Assembly (NCBI GenBank): GCA_965216225.1
Contig: CBDCFF010000034.1
Location: 248,001-312,000 of the forward strand
Length of the DNA stretch: 64,000 nucleotides
From: 3107 sp965216225
GTDB taxonomy: Bacteria; Pseudomonadota; Alphaproteobacteria; Rhodobacterales; Rhodobacteraceae
Direction: 5' to 3'
Position 1 is the first letter of the stretch, and each line of letters begins with the position of its first letter. Shown here one piece after another: positions 59,722 through 64,000 of this stretch. Made by a program: the position numbers and the translations under genes. Under the pieces are notes generated by a model, which saw only the letters and a list, made by a program, of their open reading frames with translations, was not told the origin of the DNA and searched no databases.

Positions 59722-60534
59722 GGGGCCTTGCCAAGTTGTTTGGAGCGCTGTGCAGAGAGGGATGTTCTGACAATTCAAGCGTTCATTTCAGCTGCGTAGT
59801 CGATCCAGAGATGGAATGCGTCGGCTCTGGCGTGTCGATATGAGGGTGCTGTAAGTTTGTACCGGCGGGGTCGAAAGACAGCGCTGATCTGATCGTGCGC
59901 GGCGAGAAACCGTTGCGCGTGTCTGGGAGACTTGAACCGGCCCATGATTTTCTCCCGCCTTCGCGTTGGGCGGTGTGAGGCTTCGATCAGATTGTTCAAT
60001 CCCTCATGATCCCGGTGATCCGCACGAGGCGCAACCGCCTTGACCGGCTTGCAATAACTGCGCAGCTTGCCGGTTACGACAACGCGGGGATTGCCATGGT
60101 GATTGACCAGCCGGCGAAAGAAACGCTTCGCCGCCCTGGCGTTCCGACGCTGTTGCACCAAAATGTCGAGCACGTCACCATCCGCGTCGATGGCGCGCCA
60201 GAGCCAAACGTCATCGCCCCCGATCCTGAGGACGACTTCGTCCGGATGCCATTTGTCACGCGGTTGTGGGCGATCGCGACGAATACATTTTGCAAAATGC
60301 CAGGCGAACCGGTTCACCCATTGTCGGACAGGCTCGCGGCTGACAAAAACGCCCCGTTCGGCTGGAAGATCTTCGACATCCGCGGTGCTCAGGGCAAAAC
60401 GATGGCAGGTCCAAACGGCATATGCGATGATGGCTCGCGGGAAACAGAAGCCTTTCAGGCGTGGCAAAGCCGAAGCATTGAACATGCTTGAGGGCTACAT
60501 CTTCCCGGAAAAAGCATCAACTTGGCAATACCCC
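59722..60534 (-). mobile_element. IS6-family insertion sequence
   Basis: Inverted ends of the type GGGGCCTTGCCAAGTTG (left, 59722) and GGGGTATTGCCAAGTTG (right, read on the minus strand, to 60534) surround one intact transposase. The size of about 813 bp fits IS6/IS26-type elements. IS6 elements move by replicative cointegration, which can join plasmids to chromosomes. Confidence 0.85.
59775..60485 (-). CDS. IS6 family transposase
   Basis: The 236-residue protein has FPRAIIAYAVWTCHRFALST, FVSREPVRQWVNRFAWHFAK, WHPDEVVLRIGGDDVWLWRA (the first catalytic Asp in the following AIDADGDVLD), VVVTGKLRSYCKPVKAV and EGLNNLIEASHRPTRRREKI (Glu). The conserved motifs are those of IS6. In the usual IS6 motif the second Asp reads VTDKLRSY; here it reads VTGKLRSY, with Gly in place of Asp, so the enzyme may be inactive. 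Confidence 0.85.
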   Translation of the reverse strand: MFNASALPRLKGFCFPRAIIAYAVWTCHRFALSTADVEDLPAERGVFVSREPVRQWVNRFAWHFAKCIRRDRPQPRDKWHPDEVVLRIGGDDVWLWRAIDADGDVLDILVQQRRNARAAKRFFRRLVNHHGNPRVVVTGKLRSYCKPVKAVAPRADHRDHEGLNNLIEASHRPTRRREKIMGRFKSPRHAQRFLAAHDQISAVFRPRRYKLTAPSYRHARADAFHLWIDYAAEMNA

Positions 60535-60541
60535 GATCCCG

Positions 60542-60631
60542 TTATTATTGATTCCAGTACACGGTTTATTAACGAATTTGTCAGAAAGATTGATTTATTA
60601 TTGGTTCCAGCTTATTATTGGTTCCAGCGCA
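60542..60631. repeat. Three direct repeats TTATTATTG(A/G)TTCCAG upstream of the large secreted protein
   Basis: TTATTATTGATTCCAGTACACGG at about 60542, TTATTATTGGTTCCAGC at about 60597, and TTATTATTGGTTCCAGCGCACGG at about 60613. The spacing from the second to the third is about 16 bases. The stretch contains no gene and lies about 70-160 bases before the start at 60703, so the repeats may bind a regulator or be remains of an insertion. Confidence 0.65.
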
Positions 60632-60702
60632 CGGTTGCGCCGCCGGAAAAGTCAGCTCCTTGGCAGTCGCTCCGTCCGTGCGGCAGTTACAGGGGAACAG
60701 TG

Positions 60703-63700
60703 ATGATTAATCTTGGTTCTGGTATTCATGGCGCCGCGCGCCGCCAAGGGGGGGGTGACTTTTGCCGCAGAGCCGCTCATGTCCTTGCCGGGAGCGGCGT
60801 CATGGACCTGTTGAGCGCAAGCGAAGCCGGTCCCCCAGCTGAACCCTCCCTGTATCGTGACCGTCGCGACCGGCCCGCCCGCCTTTGGGCAGCGGCTTCC
60901 CGGGCGGCCTCTGCCGCGCGCCATGGGGCGGCGGGGCTGCTCGTCGTCCTCGCCACGCTCTTTGCCCTGCCGCTTCAGGCGCAGACGGCCTATGTGTCCA
61001 ACACCGGTCAGATCGGGACCATCGGATTCTCGGTTGATACGACCGCACACCAGGGGCAGAAGTTCACCACGGGGTCGCAGTCGGGAGGCTACACCCTGGG
61101 AAGCGTCGGACTGAAATTCACCTCAGACAAATCGAGCACGACCGGCTTGATTGTACGGATCTACTCCACCGATGCGGGCGGCAACCCGGATGCGGTTGTC
61201 TACACGCTGACCAACCCAAGTTCAGCGACGGCATTTACCGAGGTGCTTTTCACGGCTCCCGTCAACGCCATGCTGTCTGCGGACACATCGTATTTCGTTG
61301 TGGGCGAATCAACAACGTCAATCAGCCACATCTTGAACAGCACAACTAACACTGCGCAGAACAGCGGCGGCTCGGCGGGTTGGAGCATTGCGGACAAGCG
61401 GCATTTCCGGGCTGGAGACTCCGACAACTGGAGGGAATCAACGAGTAGCGGCCTTTTGAATATCTCAATCTATCCGCCCGGCACCACCAGCGCCGATCCG
61501 GTGTTTACCGACACCGCCCCGGTGACGCGGAGTTTCAATGAGACGGAGGGCGACACGACGGTGCAGCTGTCCGGGGTCTCGAACATTGGCGCGCCGGTCG
61601 CGGCGATGGACGGGAACACCACCCGGACCTACACGATGACGGTGACGCGCGAGGATGTGCCGGTGGTGACGATTGAGGCAGACCAGACGAGCGTGCTGTT
61701 CTGGGACACCGATGATGCCGATAGCGACGGCGTTTCCGACGGCACCGCAAGCTTCACGCTGACGCGAACCGGTTCGACGAACGAAGCCCTGACGGCAACG
61801 GTGAATCTGACCCAGGACCGTCCGTTCCTGAGATCGGGAAATAATTCTGTCAGGCCAGCGACGTTCATTGTGGGTTCGTCAACGGCGGTGCTGACGATCC
61901 CGGAGTCGGATTTCCAGGATTTTCCGGTGGGGGAGGTATTCGACAACGGAACTCTGACGGCGACGGTGGCGCCCGGCACAGGCTATGACGCGGGAATGCC
62001 GGTCTCGGCGTCGGTGTCCATCGTGATCGCGCTGACGGTGGGTTTGGATATGGACGAATACACCATTGTCGAAGGGGAGGAACTGCAGGTCAAGCTGGTG
62101 GTGCGCACCGGCGAGGGAGCGCCGAAGCCGACGGAGAAAATGTACTACGCGGTATCGACGCGACTGCTCTTGCCGCCGGAGGCGGAGTCGCAGGATGACT
62201 ACATCCACATCTCGCTGAATCCGGGCATTCCGGTGGCGAACTATGAGGCGGACGGGACGGTGTACAGGGCAGAGGTGATGATCGACATCCAGACCGTAAA
62301 CGATGCGCAGGTCGAGGGCGACGAGGCGCTCGAACTCGTGCTGGAGTATCTTCCGGGGCCGGATAGTCACATAAAATATGCGAACTTTGTCAATGCGGAT
62401 GGCGAGAGCTGTCATGGGGCTTGCGTGTCCCGGATCACGATCATAGACGACGACACGGCGGGGGTCACGGTGTCGGAGATGGCGCTGACGGTGACGGAGG
62501 AGGACACGACCGGCGACAGCTATACGGTGGTCCTCGATACCGAGCCGACGGCGAATGTGATGGTGACGGTCGCCGCGCCTGCGGGCACGGACGTGACCCC
62601 GGATCCGGCCAACCTGATCTTCACGTCGGTAAACTGGGGTACGCCCCAGGAGGTGAGGGTGACGGCGGCCAACGACGCGGACATCGTGAATGATACGGTG
62701 ACGCTGACCCACAGCGCGGAGAGTTCGGACGGCAACTACAGCGGCATCACGATTGCCAGCGTGACGGTGACGGTGATCGACACCGACAACACCCCCGCGA
62801 CCGGCGCGCCGGTGATCTCGGGCGCGGCGCAGGTGGGCGAGGTGCTGACGGCGGATACTGGCGGGATTGCGGATGCGGACGGGCTGACGAGCCCCGGCTA
62901 CACCTATCAGTGGATCCGCGTGGATGAGTTCGGCACGGAGACCAACATCGGCGCGGACGCTGGCGCCTACACGCTGGTTGCGGCGGATGCGGGCGGGAAG
63001 ATCAGGGTGCAGGCCAGCTTCACCGACGACGCGGACAACCCGGAGGCGCTGACCAGCGATGCCTGGCCGGCGGGAGCCGCAACCATCAATACCGCACCGG
63101 TGTTCGCGGGCGTCGCGCCCCGGATTCTGACTCTGACAGAGACGGTGGGCGATGCGACGGTGGCGGTGGCGCTGGACATCGGCGCGCCGGTCGCCGCGAC
63201 GGACGCGGACGGCGACACGCTCGAATACACTCTGGGCGGCCCCGATATGGCGAAGTTCGGCATCGTTCCGACAAGCGGCCAGATTCAGACCCTGGTGGGC
63301 GAGAGCTACGACTACGAGGCGAAGACGAGCTACTCGGTGACGGTGACGGCGGATGACCGCAACGGCGGCACGGCGTTGATCGCGGTGACGATCAACGTCA
63401 ACGATCTCGAGCCGCCGCTTGCGCCGGATGCGCCCGTGGTGGTGACAATCATGGACTTTCCCGACAGCCTCATCGTGGAGTGGACGCAGCCGGACAATAC
63501 GGACCGCCCGGCGATCACCGGCTACGACCTGCGCTACCGGAAGACAACGGAGAACGCCTGGATTGCCGGTCCCGGCGATGAGTCCGGGCTGATGGCGTTC
63601 ATCCTGAATCTGGTTGAAGACACGGAATACGAGGTGCAGGTGCGGGCGACGAATGGCGAAGGCGACAGTCCGTGGTCGCAGAGCGGGACCGGGACGACGG

Positions 63701-64000
63701 ACGCGCTGCCGGCGCTGTCGTTCAATTCTGCCAACGTGGAGGTTGCCGAGAACGAGGGTGTCGGCATGGTCGGCGTGGAACTTGACCGCACCAGCCTTGA
63801 TACGATTACCGTGGATTACCAGACGCAGGACAGCACTGCGGTGGCGGGGGTAGACTATACGGCGACCACGGGCACGCTCACCTTCGCGCCGGGCGTGACA
63901 TCGCAGGCGATCACCATCCCGATCCTGGACAACGATACCTTTGAAGCCGGTGCGCCCGGGAGCTTCCGGGTCATGCTGGGCAACCCGGCGGGCGCGACGC
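60703..64000 (+). CDS. Large secreted protein with choice-of-anchor R, Calx-beta-like, Ig-like, cadherin-like and FnIII domains (3' end beyond window)
   Basis: The frame is open from 60703 to the window end (at least 1099 residues). AGGGGAA precedes the ATG. A long N-terminal region (residues 1-75) includes a G8 tract (60748-60755). A signal-type helix lies at about 75-95 (GLLVVLATLFALPLQAQ). Then: choice-of-anchor R-like (105-255; GQKFTTGSQSGGYTLGSVGL), Calx-beta-like segments (300-700; VTVSEMALTVTEEDTTG), an Ig-like module (700-795; GAAQVGEVLTADTGG), cadherin-like (796-903; TDADGDTLEYTLGGPD), FnIII (903-1000; PDSLIVEWTQPDNTDRPAI) and another Calx-beta (VEVAENEGVGMVGVELDRTS). Probably a calcium-dependent surface or secreted adhesin. 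Confidence 0.83.
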   Translation, partial: MINLGSGIHGAARRQGGGDFCRRAAHVLAGSGVMDLLSASEAGPPAEPSLYRDRRDRPARLWAAASRAASAARHGAAGLLVVLATLFALPLQAQTAYVSNTGQIGTIGFSVDTTAHQGQKFTTGSQSGGYTLGSVGLKFTSDKSSTTGLIVRIYSTDAGGNPDAVVYTLTNPSSATAFTEVLFTAPVNAMLSADTSYFVVGESTTSISHILNSTTNTAQNSGGSAGWSIADKRHFRAGDSDNWRESTSSGLLNISIYPPGTTSADPVFTDTAPVTRSFNETEGDTTVQLSGVSNIGAPVAAMDGNTTRTYTMTVTREDVPVVTIEADQTSVLFWDTDDADSDGVSDGTASFTLTRTGSTNEALTATVNLTQDRPFLRSGNNSVRPATFIVGSSTAVLTIPESDFQDFPVGEVFDNGTLTATVAPGTGYDAGMPVSASVSIVIALTVGLDMDEYTIVEGEELQVKLVVRTGEGAPKPTEKMYYAVSTRLLLPPEAESQDDYIHISLNPGIPVANYEADGTVYRAEVMIDIQTVNDAQVEGDEALELVLEYLPGPDSHIKYANFVNADGESCHGACVSRITIIDDDTAGVTVSEMALTVTEEDTTGDSYTVVLDTEPTANVMVTVAAPAGTDVTPDPANLIFTSVNWGTPQEVRVTAANDADIVNDTVTLTHSAESSDGNYSGITIASVTVTVIDTDNTPATGAPVISGAAQVGEVLTADTGGIADADGLTSPGYTYQWIRVDEFGTETNIGADAGAYTLVAADAGGKIRVQASFTDDADNPEALTSDAWPAGAATINTAPVFAGVAPRILTLTETVGDATVAVALDIGAPVAATDADGDTLEYTLGGPDMAKFGIVPTSGQIQTLVGESYDYEAKTSYSVTVTADDRNGGTALIAVTINVNDLEPPLAPDAPVVVTIMDFPDSLIVEWTQPDNTDRPAITGYDLRYRKTTENAWIAGPGDESGLMAFILNLVEDTEYEVQVRATNGEGDSPWSQSGTGTTDALPALSFNSANVEVAENEGVGMVGVELDRTSLDTITVDYQTQDSTAVAGVDYTATTGTLTFAPGVTSQAITIPILDNDTFEAGAPGSFRVMLGNPAGAT

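Noticed and set aside
61879..62712. Minus-strand frame rich in His and Arg inside the adhesin gene
   Set aside because: Reverse of Asp/Thr/Val-rich coding repeats; low complexity and no motif.

Overview
The window is high-GC DNA from an alphaproteobacterium, most likely a member of the Rhodobacterales. The evidence is the gene set and its order: MipZ instead of MinCDE, RpoH with short overlapping neighbours, ruvCAB, small DUF1127, DUF6476-like and DUF6778-like proteins, lgt-midA-pgeF, and an aerobic (CobG-type) cobalamin cluster. Taxonomy is inferred from gene content only.

Layout. 0-3.1 kb: a TbpB-like surface lipoprotein gene, broken and partly deleted by an IS256-type element that itself carries an IS110-type element with a probable bridge-RNA region. 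3.3-17.9 kb: housekeeping genes (thyX, an orphan HsdR-N nuclease, rpoH, rluD, ruvCAB, prmA, an MFS carrier, mipZ, lolDE, a LacI regulator), with a PIN toxin-antitoxin cassette inserted against the 3' end of lolD. 18-32.5 kb: a near-complete aerobic cobalamin pathway (cobF,A,B,M,E,L / cobK / cobJ,I,H,G,N,W / cobO) with a cobalamin riboswitch ahead of cobW. 32.6-37.2 kb: initiator tRNA-Met, a predicted nuclease, a folate/cobalamin one-carbon operon and a lipoprotein. 37.3-41.4 kb: an IS630 copy sitting on the stop codon of ubiK, then lgt-midA-pgeF. 41.5-47.1 kb: a GntR-controlled catabolic operon (flavin-dependent monooxygenase, flavin reductase, hydrolase, aldehyde dehydrogenase). 47.3-52.1 kb: a sulfatase and a Slam-type surface lipoprotein module (lipoprotein substrate plus Slam outer-membrane protein), with decayed duplicate leaders and a 98-bp direct repeat around it. 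52.1-60.5 kb: an insertion-sequence graveyard (IS5, IS21, IS630, IS5-like, IS481, IS6) built on a relic iteron plasmid origin with a truncated repA. 60.7 kb to the end: the start of a very large secreted repeat protein with a G8 tract near its start codon.

The most notable signals are the Slam/lipoprotein module with three related leaders at different stages of decay, the fossil iteron origin (five iterons, a DnaA box, an AT-rich region and a repA cut by nested ISs), the toxin-antitoxin pair whose antitoxin joins a DUF7662-like domain to a Phd-like toxin-binding tail, and two divergent gene pairs whose ATG codons share one CATG. Lipid-modified proteins link several loci: Lgt adds the diacylglycerol, LolDE extracts lipoproteins from the inner membrane, and Slam would display the substrate at the surface.
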